Positions 7,236 to 15,090 of a stretch of 30,680 nucleotides of DNA are shown here, in pieces. The DNA lies in contig CALKRF010000118.1 of NCBI GenBank assembly GCA_937990665.1, forward strand, positions 1 to 30,680, given 5' to 3'. The position numbers were made by a program, and so were the translations under genes. This DNA is from an uncultured Atopobium sp. (GTDB taxonomy: Bacteria; Actinomycetota; Coriobacteriia; Coriobacteriales; Atopobiaceae). Each line of letters begins with the position of its first letter. Position 1 is the stretch's first letter. A model generated the notes under the pieces. It did not search any database. It was not told the origin of the DNA and saw only the letters and a list, made by a program, of their open reading frames with translations.

Positions 7236-8180
7236 TTAGCTGACGACAACCTCGCCAAAGCCCAGCTTGCGGGCTTGCAGCTCAATTGCTTGCATGCGTT
7301 CATCACTTGGAGAAGGAGAGTTCTCCATAGGGCCGCGAACGCCAAAGCGCCTGAACTTCATGAGGCGAATGCGCGTTTGACCGACCTTCTCGCCAAGGGT
7401 TGCGGCAATGCCGTCAACTGCGGCTTCGGCATCGTTCCAGCCTTCGGTTACGATGACGCGAACCTCTTCCAGCTTGTTTTGCTCGGCCAAAAACGCAAGA
7501 TTTTTTCGGACTGTAATGCCATTCTCGCCGGTCAGGTGCTCAAACCACTGGTCATCCCAAGCTTTAACGTCAAGCATGACGCCACTTGAGAGATCTAGCA
7601 GGTCACGGTACTCGGTAAAGTCGATGGTGCCGTTTGAGTCAATGAGGCAGCTTAGACCGGCCGCATTGCAGTAGGTAAAGAGCTCGTAGAGGAAGTCGGG
7701 ACGAAGCATGCATTCGCCGCCTGAGGTGGTGATTCCGCGAATAAACGGCATGTTGGAAATGCAGCGGTCGGCCACCTCGCGTGCGCTGAGCAGCTCAATC
7801 TTTGGCGTGGATTTGTGCTGACACACCTTGATGCAGTTGTCGCAGTTGATGCAAATGGAGTTGTCCCACACAACCTTGCCGTCAGCCACGGACAGGGCGT
7901 GAGCTGGGCATGGCTTGACGCATGCCTGGCAGGAGATGCATTCCACCTGGGTCTCGGGGTTGTGGCAGTAGGCGCAGCGAATGTTGCAGCCCTGCAGGAA
8001 GACGGCAGTTCGGCTTCCTGGGCCATCTACCAGCGAGAAGGGAATGATCTTGTTGACAGGAGCAACACACCCAGTTGGATGTGTTGCTCCTGAATTGGTT
8101 GCTGGGACGCTTGCGGTTGCGGGACGCGCCGCTTCGCCGCGTGTTGCTCCCAAAGTTGTTTCTGTTGCAGTGAAGGTCAC
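7236..8180 (-). CDS. yjjW: YjjW-type glycyl-radical enzyme activase (radical SAM)
   Basis: 314 residues. The radical-SAM cluster motif is C65-x3-C69-x2-C72 (GCNIRCAYCHNPET). It is followed by two ferredoxin-type motifs, C81/C84/C87/C91 and C110/C113/C116/C120, the layout of glycyl-radical activases with an inserted 8Fe domain. TSGGECMLRPDFL is the usual SAM-binding GGE segment. The enzyme would use S-adenosylmethionine to abstract a hydrogen from the glycine of YjjI. It starts 19 bases after yjjI ends, in the same direction. The start is a GTG at 8180 with only a weak GAAGAG site. Residues 1-42 are an Ala/Thr-rich extension not typical of the family, and a perfect 11-bp hairpin (8059-8090) lies within its coding sequence. 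No later in-frame ATG or GTG is placed to remove the extension. Confidence 0.9.
   Translation of the reverse strand: MTFTATETTLGATRGEAARPATASVPATNSGATHPTGCVAPVNKIIPFSLVDGPGSRTAVFLQGCNIRCAYCHNPETQVECISCQACVKPCPAHALSVADGKVVWDNSICINCDNCIKVCQHKSTPKIELLSAREVADRCISNMPFIRGITTSGGECMLRPDFLYELFTYCNAAGLSCLIDSNGTIDFTEYRDLLDLSSGVMLDVKAWDDQWFEHLTGENGITVRKNLAFLAEQNKLEEVRVIVTEGWNDAEAAVDGIAATLGEKVGQTRIRLMKFRRFGVRGPMENSPSPSDERMQAIELQARKLGFGEVVVS
8059..8090. other. Hairpin inside the start region of yjjW
   Basis: The arms GGAGCAACACA (8059-8069) and TGTGTTGCTCC (8080-8090) are perfectly complementary, with a 10-base loop. They lie in the part of yjjW coding for its low-complexity N-terminal extension, about 90-120 bases after the GTG. 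Confidence 0.65.
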
Positions 8181-8199
8181 GATTGCGCAGCTCTTCTCG

Positions 8200-9702
8200 C
8201 TAGTCGCTCATGCGAACCTTGCGGTCGGCAAGGTGGTTAGCGGTGAAGTTGCCCAGGCCGTCGTGAGCAGTGTCCTGAAGAACAACGTCGCCGGACTGGA
8301 ACTTCTTCATCTCGGAACGCTTAGCCAGGAAGCCGGTAATGCGGACCAGGTCACCCTCGGAGCTATAGAACGAGAGATACTTGTCGTCGATGGAGAATGC
8401 GGCCTTGACCACGTCAACGACAGCGTCTGGGTTGCGCTCAGCAGTTGGCTCAGCTGGGAAAATGTCGGAGACGCCGCTGTTGAAGAAGCGGTGCATGCGT
8501 GCGCTGTGGCGAATGTGGTCATAGAGGTTTGCAGGCTCGTCGCCAACCTTGATGCGGACACCAGGGGTAACGCCCTGCTGATCGGAGAAACCAGCCTGTG
8601 CGTGCAGGGTGAAGCGGCCGCCAAAGACCTCGGAGTAGACGGCGTCAAAGCTGTTGACCTGGTCGGCAATCTTAACCATGATCTGGTCGGCCAGCTCGTT
8701 GGCCTCGTCATCCTTGCCGTAGGTGCGGCTGCTATCAAGGTGCAGCAGCTCAGCGACGCACTCGCTCATGCCGGCAACGCCAAACATGCCGCAGAAGCGC
8801 TCGCGAGAAATGAGGCCTTCCTTAGCCAGGAAGCTGGTCTCAAAGAAGTTGGAATCCTCAACCATAAAGCGGACGCGCTCGTTCATGAAGTTCAGAACCT
8901 CGCCAGTTGCAGTTGGCAGCAGATTGTTCATGAAGTCGTCAACGTTGGTTGCAAGTTTTGCAAGGCCAGGGAGAAGCACGCGGCTCAAAGTGTAAGCGCC
9001 GCCGCCCATAGGAAGAACGTTGTAGCAGCTTACAACGGTGTACTCGCCAGGGTAAGTCTCTTTGTGGATGCGGTGGTTAGCAAAAGCAGGGTTGGAGCAG
9101 ACCATGGTAGTCTTGACTGCCAGGCGCATGAACTCGTCGGAGGTGACCTCTGGGTCGTACTTGAGGGTGAAGTTTGGAACGGCGTTCATCAGCTCGCGAT
9201 CAACCTCAAGCAGCAGTCTACCTGCGCGAGTGTCCTCTGGACCAATGTTTGCGTGGCAGTAACCGCTCGCAACGGTGCGGTCGATGTGGTTCAGGAAGCG
9301 GCGTAGACGAGGCTTAATCTCTGCGTCGGTCATGCCCTCCAGGAATGGATCAATAATCTTGTCCAGCTGGCCAACGTAGACAGGGCGGCTGGTTACGGAA
9401 GGAACGTTGTCGTAGAGAGCAGCGAGGCCCCAGAGCAGGTCATCAAGGGTCTCTGGCTTGTCAAAGCGCAAAAACTCGGAACCGTTCTGAGCAAATACCT
9501 GGTAGTCAGGGCAGATGTAGCGAGGGCGGTAAGGAGCATTGCCCTCACACATGTCGTCGAGCGCGTGAGCTGCAAAAAGACGATCAAACTCAGCGGTCGT
9601 CTTGATAGGATGCTCGGAGTTCTCGGCAGCCTGAGCCAGGTGCAGAACCTTCTGCTTGTACGAGAGGTTGTCGGAAGTGATGATGTCCATGAACTCGCTC
9701 AT
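8200..9702 (-). CDS. yjjI: YjjI-family glycyl-radical enzyme
   Basis: 500 residues, the length of the YjjI family, which is shorter than pyruvate formate-lyase. The thiyl-radical cysteine is most likely C315 in GVAGMSECVAELL. The glycyl-radical site is most likely G457 in VRITGFLAKR, matching the RVxGY motif of the superfamily. The C-terminal end (FTANHLADRKVRMSD) follows. The physiological substrate of YjjI is not settled to my knowledge. The next gene is its activase. A Crp/Fnr-type regulator lies 165 bp upstream in the same direction. The ATG has AAGGAG at good spacing. A CGACG-4-CGTCG palindrome at 9746-9759 lies upstream, meaning unclear. In E. coli the yjjI/yjjW pair adjoins deoC, as it nearly does here. 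The enzyme would be active only without oxygen. Confidence 0.92.
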   Translation of the reverse strand: MSEFMDIITSDNLSYKQKVLHLAQAAENSEHPIKTTAEFDRLFAAHALDDMCEGNAPYRPRYICPDYQVFAQNGSEFLRFDKPETLDDLLWGLAALYDNVPSVTSRPVYVGQLDKIIDPFLEGMTDAEIKPRLRRFLNHIDRTVASGYCHANIGPEDTRAGRLLLEVDRELMNAVPNFTLKYDPEVTSDEFMRLAVKTTMVCSNPAFANHRIHKETYPGEYTVVSCYNVLPMGGGAYTLSRVLLPGLAKLATNVDDFMNNLLPTATGEVLNFMNERVRFMVEDSNFFETSFLAKEGLISRERFCGMFGVAGMSECVAELLHLDSSRTYGKDDEANELADQIMVKIADQVNSFDAVYSEVFGGRFTLHAQAGFSDQQGVTPGVRIKVGDEPANLYDHIRHSARMHRFFNSGVSDIFPAEPTAERNPDAVVDVVKAAFSIDDKYLSFYSSEGDLVRITGFLAKRSEMKKFQSGDVVLQDTAHDGLGNFTANHLADRKVRMSD

Positions 9703-9867
9703 TAGTGCTCCTTACGTTTATCCTGCAAAAACAGGGTTGTGATTACGACGGGTACGTCGGTCGTTCCATGTGCGGCGTGGCGCGAGAAGTGTGTCATGCC
9801 AGGTGGGGTGCACAGTGCCTGGGGCGAGAAGAACGGTCTTGCCCAAGCATTGTTCCAGGTACAGAGG

Positions 9868-10599
9868 TTAGTCCAGAAGGTGGGTTTCTCCCTCGTGTTT
9901 CATTGCGTCATCGAGGCGCTGGAACTGCCTCTCGGTAATGACAATCTTGCCGTGCTGAACAGAAACCATGCCCCTCTCCTTAAGCTCGTCGATACCGCGG
10001 GCAACAGTCTTTGTGCTGGTACCAATCTTGTCCGCAAGCTCTTGCCTGGTCAGACGCACGGTAAACGGCCACTCAACGACGCCGCGGTGAATCTGATCGC
10101 GCGTCAGCTCGCTGAGCATGTACATCAGACGCTTGGTGCCGCTCCAGGTCAGCAGGCTGCGCTCGTAACCGGACTGACGCGTGAGGTTCTTGATAATCCA
10201 GCGCGAGCGGGTGAGAAGAGCCTCGGGGTCTGAACGAATCCACTGCAGGTAGTCCTCGCGTGGAACCGAAATGAACTCGCAGCCAGAAGTTGCGGTGAGC
10301 GATCCCAGATAAAACGGGCTCTCGCTGATAACTTCCATCTCGCCAAAAGCAACAGGAGCGCGATACTCGTCAATAACGTAGGTGCTACCTGCGGAATTAT
10401 GCGACGTGGTGCGCACGGTGCCGCGGCACAGAATGTACACGTTATCAACGCGGTCCAGCATGTGGACAAGGGTCTGTCCGGAGTTAAGACGAATCTGCCT
10501 ACAGTGAGAAAGACGATTAGCAGGAACGCGAGAAGCCCATTTGATGATCTTCTTGCGAACGTCGGAATCAAGACTATCAAGGTAGGTTAGGACGTTCAC
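9868..10599 (-). CDS. Crp/Fnr-family transcription regulator
   Basis: 243 residues. The N-terminal half is a cyclic-nucleotide-binding-like beta barrel (NVYILCRGTVRTTSHNSAG; VAFGEMEVISESPFYLGSLTA). The C-terminal half is a Crp-type winged helix (RLTRQELADKIGTSTKTV, GIDELKERGMV). The N-terminal cysteine cluster of Fnr is absent, so it is probably not an Fe-S oxygen sensor. The ligand is unknown. A GTG start with GAGGT upstream is the best choice. The gene precedes yjjI-yjjW on the same strand with a 165-bp gap, so control of that pair, or co-transcription, is plausible. A palindrome GTCCT-6-AGGAC lies at 10628-10643, between a possible TACAAT -10 (complement of 10666-10671) and the start, and could be an autoregulatory site. 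Confidence 0.9.
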   Translation of the reverse strand: MNVLTYLDSLDSDVRKKIIKWASRVPANRLSHCRQIRLNSGQTLVHMLDRVDNVYILCRGTVRTTSHNSAGSTYVIDEYRAPVAFGEMEVISESPFYLGSLTATSGCEFISVPREDYLQWIRSDPEALLTRSRWIIKNLTRQSGYERSLLTWSGTKRLMYMLSELTRDQIHRGVVEWPFTVRLTRQELADKIGTSTKTVARGIDELKERGMVSVQHGKIVITERQFQRLDDAMKHEGETHLLD

Positions 10600-10816
10600 A
10601 CGAGACCTCGCTGTTCTTGTTTCGTAAGTCCTCTTTACAGGACAGTTTCGGCTTAAGTTTGAGTAATTGTACCTGCTAGCAAAAATAAAAATAAGGACTT
10701 TTGTCCACTTTTTGAGACAATTTTCTTGAACAGTATCGGGCTGCGATTAGGTCGCGGTCAGGCCACAGTCCGCCCGCGGTCAAGCTGCGGCAAGATAGAA
10801 AAGCCCCCACGTCAAA

Positions 10817-10862
10817 TGAACTGCCTCCCATTTCTTGGACATGAGAAATAGGAGTCAGTTCA
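10817..10862. repeat. 46-bp palindromic element, copy 1 (IS3-end-like)
   Basis: The arms are TGAACTGCCTCCCATTTCTT and its near complement, matching at 17 of 20 positions, around the loop GGACAT. The left end (TGAACTGCC...GGACA) resembles terminal repeats of IS3-family elements, by memory only. AAA flanks both sides, which could be a 3-bp target duplication. Confidence 0.6.
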
Positions 10863-10863
10863 A

Positions 10864-10994
10864 AACACACCTATGACAGATAATCTGTCAAAAAGACGTA
10901 TACATTACGCTGAAAATACCTCAAACGTGCAGATTATCTTCATTTGATGTGTAATATGGCCGCAATTGTGCAGAATATCTGTCATAGGTGTGTT
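10864..10994. mobile_element. 131-bp MITE-like element
   Basis: 24-bp terminal inverted repeats (10864-10887 and 10971-10994) starting AACACACCTATGACAGATA match at 23 of 24 positions. The left end contains a further palindrome, GACAGAT-A-ATCTGTC. There is no coding capacity. It directly abuts the 46-bp palindrome. Mobility is inferred from structure only. Confidence 0.55.
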
Positions 10995-11102
10995 CCTTAG
11001 AAGCGGAATTTACCTATAGTTAGATTTTTTATATTTCTCTATTCATTTTCAAGCATATTAAGTGAAGTTTATGCATAAAGATGTATATCAGGCAGTGTGA
11101 CC

Positions 11103-11126
11103 GCCTAGCTGCCTAGCTGCCTAGCT
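11103..11126. repeat. Three perfect 8-bp tandem copies GCCTAGCT
   Basis: Head-to-tail GCCTAGCT at 11103, 11111 and 11119, in the non-coding stretch upstream of the Crp-type gene. The rest of 10995-11240 shows no gene or clear signal. Confidence 0.7.
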
Positions 11127-11240
11127 ATCTTGATTAAAAGCATGCCGATTCTTCAGCAAGGCCTGCCAAAGCTGCGCTATTTTGTGCGCCAGGCCTAAAA
11201 GCCGACGCTAATACGCTGCAGAATCATAATCACCCGCATA

Positions 11241-11286
11241 TGAACTGCCTCCCATTTCTTGGACATAAGAAATGGGAGGCAGTTAA
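11241..11286. repeat. 46-bp palindromic element, copy 2
   Basis: Same sequence as copy 1 at 10817, but the arms match at 19 of 20 positions around the same GGACAT loop. It lies 87 bp beyond the psuG stop and could act as that gene's terminator as RNA, though no strong T tract follows on the minus strand. Confidence 0.7.
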
Positions 11287-11373
11287 AAACGACGTAGGGG
11301 CCAAAAGAAATGCGATGCTTACGCGGCGTTCGCACGTGTACTTACGTGGTGCTTACGCAGCGCGTACGCGCAC

Positions 11374-12300
11374 TTACTTGCGGTTGCAGACCTCAGCAGC
11401 AACCTTTGCGCCAAGAGCAACGTTGTTGAAGACCAGCTGAATGTTGGACTCAAGGGAGTTGTTGCCAGTAATCTCAGCAACCTTTGCAAGCAGGAATGGT
11501 GTGGACTCTTTGCCGTGGATGCCGTTAGCCTCTGCCTCTGCAAGGGCCTTCTCGATAGCTGCGTCGATGGTGTCCTTATCCATTGCGTACTGCTCAGGAA
11601 TTGGGTTGGTGACCAGAAGGCCGCTGTTCATGCCAATCTGCTGCTGGGTAGTAAAGATCTCTGCCAGCTCAGCAGGGGAGTCAACGCGGTAGTCAACACT
11701 AAAGCCGCTCTTGCGGGTGTAAAACGCTGGAAGCTCCTCGGTCTGGTAACCAAGTACTGGAACACCCTTGGTCTCCAGGTACTCAAGGGTAAGGCCAAGG
11801 TCAAGAATGGACTTTGCACCAGCGCAAATGACCATAACAGGAGTCTGTGCAAGCTCCTCGAGGTCAGCGGAGATGTCCATGGTGGTCTCAGCGCCACGGT
11901 GAACGCCACCAATGCCGCCAGTTGCAAAGACGTCGATGCCTGCCATGTGAGCAATCATCATGGTAGTAGTGACGGTAGTTGCGCCGTCCTTCTTCTCAGC
12001 GATGATAACAGGGAGGTCACGGCGGCTTACCTTAGCAACCTCGCGGCCCTTCTTGCCCAGGTAGTCAATCTCGTCAGCGGAAAGACCGGCACGCATCTGG
12101 CCGTTAATAATTGCGATAGTTGCAGGAATTGCACCGTTGTCGCGGATAATCTGCTCAACCTTCAGAGCGGTCTCGACGTTCTGTGGGTAAGGCATACCGT
12201 GAGAAATGATGGTGGACTCCAGAGCTACAACAGGCTTGTTCTGCTCAAGAGCCTCTTTGACCTCGTCAGATACAACGAGAAAATCCTTCAGGTTAGACAT
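11374..12300 (-). CDS. psuG: Pseudouridine-5'-phosphate glycosidase
   Basis: 308 residues, family length. It reversibly cleaves pseudouridine 5'-phosphate to uracil and ribose 5-phosphate. The family start ALESTIISHGMPYPQN contains E28. The catalytic lysine is K163 in CAGAKSILDLG. The 135-residue spacing equals that of E. coli E31 and K166. The metal and phosphate segments (INGQMRAGL, ATGGIGGVHRGAE) are intact. It follows psuK on the same strand with a 109-bp gap that contains an 18-bp tandem repeat. Uracil and ribose 5-phosphate join the pools made by Pdp and DeoB. The start ATG at 12300 is preceded by AGT/GGAGT-type sequence. Confidence 0.97.
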   Translation of the reverse strand: MSNLKDFLVVSDEVKEALEQNKPVVALESTIISHGMPYPQNVETALKVEQIIRDNGAIPATIAIINGQMRAGLSADEIDYLGKKGREVAKVSRRDLPVIIAEKKDGATTVTTTMMIAHMAGIDVFATGGIGGVHRGAETTMDISADLEELAQTPVMVICAGAKSILDLGLTLEYLETKGVPVLGYQTEELPAFYTRKSGFSVDYRVDSPAELAEIFTTQQQIGMNSGLLVTNPIPEQYAMDKDTIDAAIEKALAEAEANGIHGKESTPFLLAKVAEITGNNSLESNIQLVFNNVALGAKVAAEVCNRK

Positions 12301-12344
12301 ATATACTCCAATCGTAAACGACTAATGGAACCGAAAGTAGTGCT

Positions 12345-12412
12345 GTGCAGACGCGCTGTGCCGTGCAGACGCGCTGTGCCGCGCAGACGCGCTGTGCCGT
12401 GCAGACGCGCTA
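12345..12412. repeat. 18-bp tandem repeat at the psuK stop
   Basis: The unit GTGCAGACGCGCTGTGCC begins at 12345, 12363, 12381 (one change) and 12399 (partial). The last partial unit contains the psuK stop codon, so the repeat extends from the gene end into the psuK-psuG gap. Confidence 0.85.
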
Positions 12413-13492
12413 AATACCTGCGCGCTTGATAACCTCATCAACGTTGAGCTCACCGTTGATGGTGTCCTCACCCTCAATGGCCATGCTGGAAGCAGCCATG
12501 CCTACCAGGCCGGTTTGCTCAAGCGTCATACCTTGAGTGTATGCCCAGGTAATTCCTGCCATCATGGCATCGCCTGCGCCTGTCATGTTGACCAGCTTTG
12601 CAGGAAGCAGTGGCAAGTGGACGGTCTTCTCGTGATCAGCACAAAGAAGGCCCTTCTTGCCAAGGGAGATAAACACACGCTTGAGACCTGTTGCAAGTAG
12701 CTCATGAGCTGCGGCTTCAAGGGAGGTATCGTCAGTGATCTTGATGCCCGAGAGCATCTCGGCCTCAAGGCGATTTGGCTTGAGCGTGTGAATCTTGCCC
12801 AGAACCTTCTTGAGCTTCTGTGCCTTGATGGAAGAAACGGGATCGCAGAAGATGGGGCAGGTCACGTTCTTGGCAATGAACTCGATGGTCTGCTGAGGCA
12901 GGTTGGTATCAATTACGCAAGCTGCGGCGTGCTGGATAACATCCAGGCGCTCCTCGATGCGCTCAGGGGTGACATACTCGTAAATCTGCATGTCATTGAT
13001 GGCTTCCTGCATCTCACCGTGCTCGTCCATGATGAAGAGGTAGGTGGAAGTGGAAGCGCCTGGCACGGTAATAGAAGCGTCGATGTCAATACCGCAGTCC
13101 AGACAGCCCTCTTTGAGCTCTCTAGCACGATAGTCCTCGCCAAAAGCGGTGAGCAGACGAACGTCACTGTCGAGAAGGGCCAGGTTGTGGGCAACATTTC
13201 TGCCAACGCCGCCAAAGGACATGGTAACTTTACCGGGATTGGAATCTCCAGCCACAAGGGAAGTGTCTGGGCGGCCAGCGATATCCATATTGGCAGCACC
13301 AATCACAATAAAGTAGGGGCGTTCACTCAAAATGTAGCGGCGGCCCAAAATTGCGCCCTTTGCGGTAAGGTTGGAAATGTGAACCGAAACAGAAGAACGC
13401 GATATACCTGCGCGCTCTGCAATTTCCTTCTGAGTAATGGAAGGCTGCTCTTTAATCCAGTTGAAAATCATCTGTTCTCGATTGGTGAGCAT
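12410..13492 (-). CDS. psuK: Pseudouridine kinase with N-terminal winged helix (HTH-PfkB fusion)
   Basis: 360 residues from the ATG at 13492, chosen because AGGAGG stands just before it. An upstream TTG frame would place that ribosome site inside the gene. Residues ~1-55 are a winged helix (TNREQMIFNWIKEQPSITQKEIAERAGISRSSVSVHI). From ~62 on it is a PfkB sugar kinase: FIVIGAANMDIAGRP, the double-glycine SFGGVGRNVAHNLALL, and the anion-hole/catalytic NMTGAGDAMMAG with D308. It phosphorylates pseudouridine (inferred from pairing with psuG). HTH-PfkB fusions are known in the family, and the HTH may make it its own regulator. Three repeated imperfect palindromes lie directly upstream. Confidence 0.93.
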   Translation of the reverse strand: MLTNREQMIFNWIKEQPSITQKEIAERAGISRSSVSVHISNLTAKGAILGRRYILSERPYFIVIGAANMDIAGRPDTSLVAGDSNPGKVTMSFGGVGRNVAHNLALLDSDVRLLTAFGEDYRARELKEGCLDCGIDIDASITVPGASTSTYLFIMDEHGEMQEAINDMQIYEYVTPERIEERLDVIQHAAACVIDTNLPQQTIEFIAKNVTCPIFCDPVSSIKAQKLKKVLGKIHTLKPNRLEAEMLSGIKITDDTSLEAAAHELLATGLKRVFISLGKKGLLCADHEKTVHLPLLPAKLVNMTGAGDAMMAGITWAYTQGMTLEQTGLVGMAASSMAIEGEDTINGELNVDEVIKRAGI

Positions 13493-13524
13493 CAGGCCTC
13501 CTAGCAGCAAAAATAGAATCCGAC

Positions 13525-13584
13525 TAAACAGGTGCTTATATAAAACTTCTAAACAGGTGCTTATCTTATTTAAGCTAGTGCTTA
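13525..13584. promoter_or_regulatory. Three operator-like sites between psuK and deoB
   Basis: Imperfect 14-bp palindromes TAAACAGGTGCTTA (13525-13538 and 13550-13563, identical) and TAAGCTAGTGCTTA (13571-13584) fit a TAARCNNRTGCTTA pattern. They begin 33 bp upstream of the psuK start. The HTH domain of PsuK is a natural candidate binder. No sites of this pattern were noted elsewhere in the window. Confidence 0.6.
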
Positions 13585-13777
13585 AACCTTGCTTTGGACA
13601 ACGATAAGACAGCAGCTAGAGTCTGTAAAGAATGAATTCATTAAATTTTTCCCTGGTGAGCTCAAAGATTTTCTCGCCATATTGGTTTTACCTGCTTGAT
13701 TTTTCTAAGCATTTGCTGCGTACCGTTTACAGAATTTTAGTATCTGCAAACGGTTGTATCGTGAAAATCTCTCTAAC

Positions 13778-13807
13778 TTGGGCGCCGGTGTTATGCAACT
13801 GTAATAA
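13778..13807 (+). promoter_or_regulatory. Candidate promoter of deoB
   Basis: TTGGGC at 13778-13783, an 18-base spacer and TAATAA at 13802-13807 preceded by TG (extended -10). It is 93 bp before the deoB start. Otherwise 13585-13777 shows nothing convincing. Confidence 0.4.
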
Positions 13808-13899
13808 TATATTTAATGAATAGTAATGACTCGTCCACATAAGTTAGTTTGCGTATGTATCGTGCGCAAATGCTTTTTTCGGGCGTTTTAGGAGGTAGT

Positions 13900-15090
13900 A
13901 TGCCTAAACGTGTTTTTGTAGTTGTTCTTGATAGTTTTGGCATCGGCGAAGAGCCTGATGCAGCGGCATACGGAGACGAGGGTAGCAATACCCTTTGTGC
14001 CTGCGCAACAAGTGGCGTTCTTAACATCCCAAATATGACAAAGTTGGGCCTTCTTAATATTGATGGAGCACTTGATACCGTTTATGACGTTGATCTGAAG
14101 CCAATTGAGTCTCCTGAGGGCGCATATGCTCGCATGCAGGAGAAATCCGCTGGTAAAGACACTACGGTTGGTCACTGGGAGATGGCAGGCGTCATTTCTC
14201 CAAAGAAGTTCCCAACTTATCCTGATGGTTTTCCACAGGAGGTCATTGAGGAGTTTGAGCAGAAGACGGGCCGCAAGGTTCTCTGCAACAAACCTTACTC
14301 CGGAACCGACGTTATTAGAGACTTTGGTAAAGAGCATGTAGAGACTGGTGCTCTGATTGTCTACACCTCAGCAGATTCTGTTTTCCAGATTGCTGCACAT
14401 GAGGACGTGGTAAGTCCCGAGAAACTCTATGAGTATTGCCGCATTGCGCGTGAGATTCTTCAGGGTGAGCACGGTGTTGCTCGTGTTATTGCTCGTCCTT
14501 TTGAGGGAGAGTGGCCATATCAGCGCACTTCTCGCCGTCATGACTTCTCGCTTGAGCCAACAGGCCCAACTATGCTTGATCGTCTTAAAGAGAACGGCTT
14601 TGATGTTCTTTCCATTGGCAAGATTTATGACATCTTTGCTCACCGTGGCATGACTGAGTTTGAGTTTACTACCTGCAACGCAGACGGAATTCAGAAAACT
14701 ATTGAGGCTACTAGCAAAGACTTCAACGGTCTGTGCTTCACCAACCTTGTTGATACCGATATGATTTACGGTCACCGCAACGATCCTGTGGGATACTCCA
14801 ACGCTCTTTCTTATTTTGACGAGCGCATTCCTCAGATTATTGAGGGCCTTCGTGAGGATGACCTGTTCATTATTACCGCAGATCATGGCTGTGACCCAGT
14901 AACACCATCTACTGATCACTCTCGTGAGTACGTGCCACTGCTTATCACGGGTCCAAAGGTCAAGCCAAACACCAACCTTGGTACAACCACTACATTTGCC
15001 GACATGGCCGAGACAATCCTTGATTATTTTGGCGTTGAGCAACTTGGTGTTGGAACTTCTCACCTGTCAGAGATTCTTAAGGAGAACTAA
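13900..15090 (+). CDS. deoB: Phosphopentomutase
   Basis: 396 residues from the ATG at 13900, which has AGGAGG upstream. An earlier in-frame ATG lacks this. Interconverts ribose 1- and 5-phosphate and the deoxy forms. It is an alkaline-phosphatase-superfamily metalloenzyme: the N-terminal metal-binding VVVLDSFGIGEEPDA, the phosphorylated threonine segment GKDTTVGHWE (near residues 84-93), and the late metal ligands in NLVDTDMIYGHR and TADHGCDP. It is the first gene of the plus-strand nucleoside operon. Its TAA overlaps the deoD ATG by one base (TAATG), so the two are coupled. It links DeoD and Pdp products (1-phosphates) to DeoC and the pentose phosphate pathway. Confidence 0.97.
   Translation: MPKRVFVVVLDSFGIGEEPDAAAYGDEGSNTLCACATSGVLNIPNMTKLGLLNIDGALDTVYDVDLKPIESPEGAYARMQEKSAGKDTTVGHWEMAGVISPKKFPTYPDGFPQEVIEEFEQKTGRKVLCNKPYSGTDVIRDFGKEHVETGALIVYTSADSVFQIAAHEDVVSPEKLYEYCRIAREILQGEHGVARVIARPFEGEWPYQRTSRRHDFSLEPTGPTMLDRLKENGFDVLSIGKIYDIFAHRGMTEFEFTTCNADGIQKTIEATSKDFNGLCFTNLVDTDMIYGHRNDPVGYSNALSYFDERIPQIIEGLREDDLFIITADHGCDPVTPSTDHSREYVPLLITGPKVKPNTNLGTTTTFADMAETILDYFGVEQLGVGTSHLSEILKEN

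Noticed and set aside
7981..9306. A 441-codon frame antisense to yjjI/yjjW
   Set aside because: It is the mirror of conserved glycyl-radical and activase coding sequence and has no independent ribosome site or motif.
9868..10599. Fnr-type oxygen sensor for the Crp-like regulator
   Set aside because: The N-terminal cysteine cluster needed for an Fe-S sensor is not present, and no TTGAT/ATCAA site was found near yjjI.
13632..13823. 63-codon frame between psuK and deoB
   Set aside because: No ribosome site, no family resemblance, and it overlaps the candidate deoB promoter.
13849..13899. Earlier in-frame start for deoB at 13849-13899
   Set aside because: The AGGAGG site is directly before the ATG at 13900, and homology begins with MPKRVFVVVLDSFG; the earlier start would bury the ribosome site.
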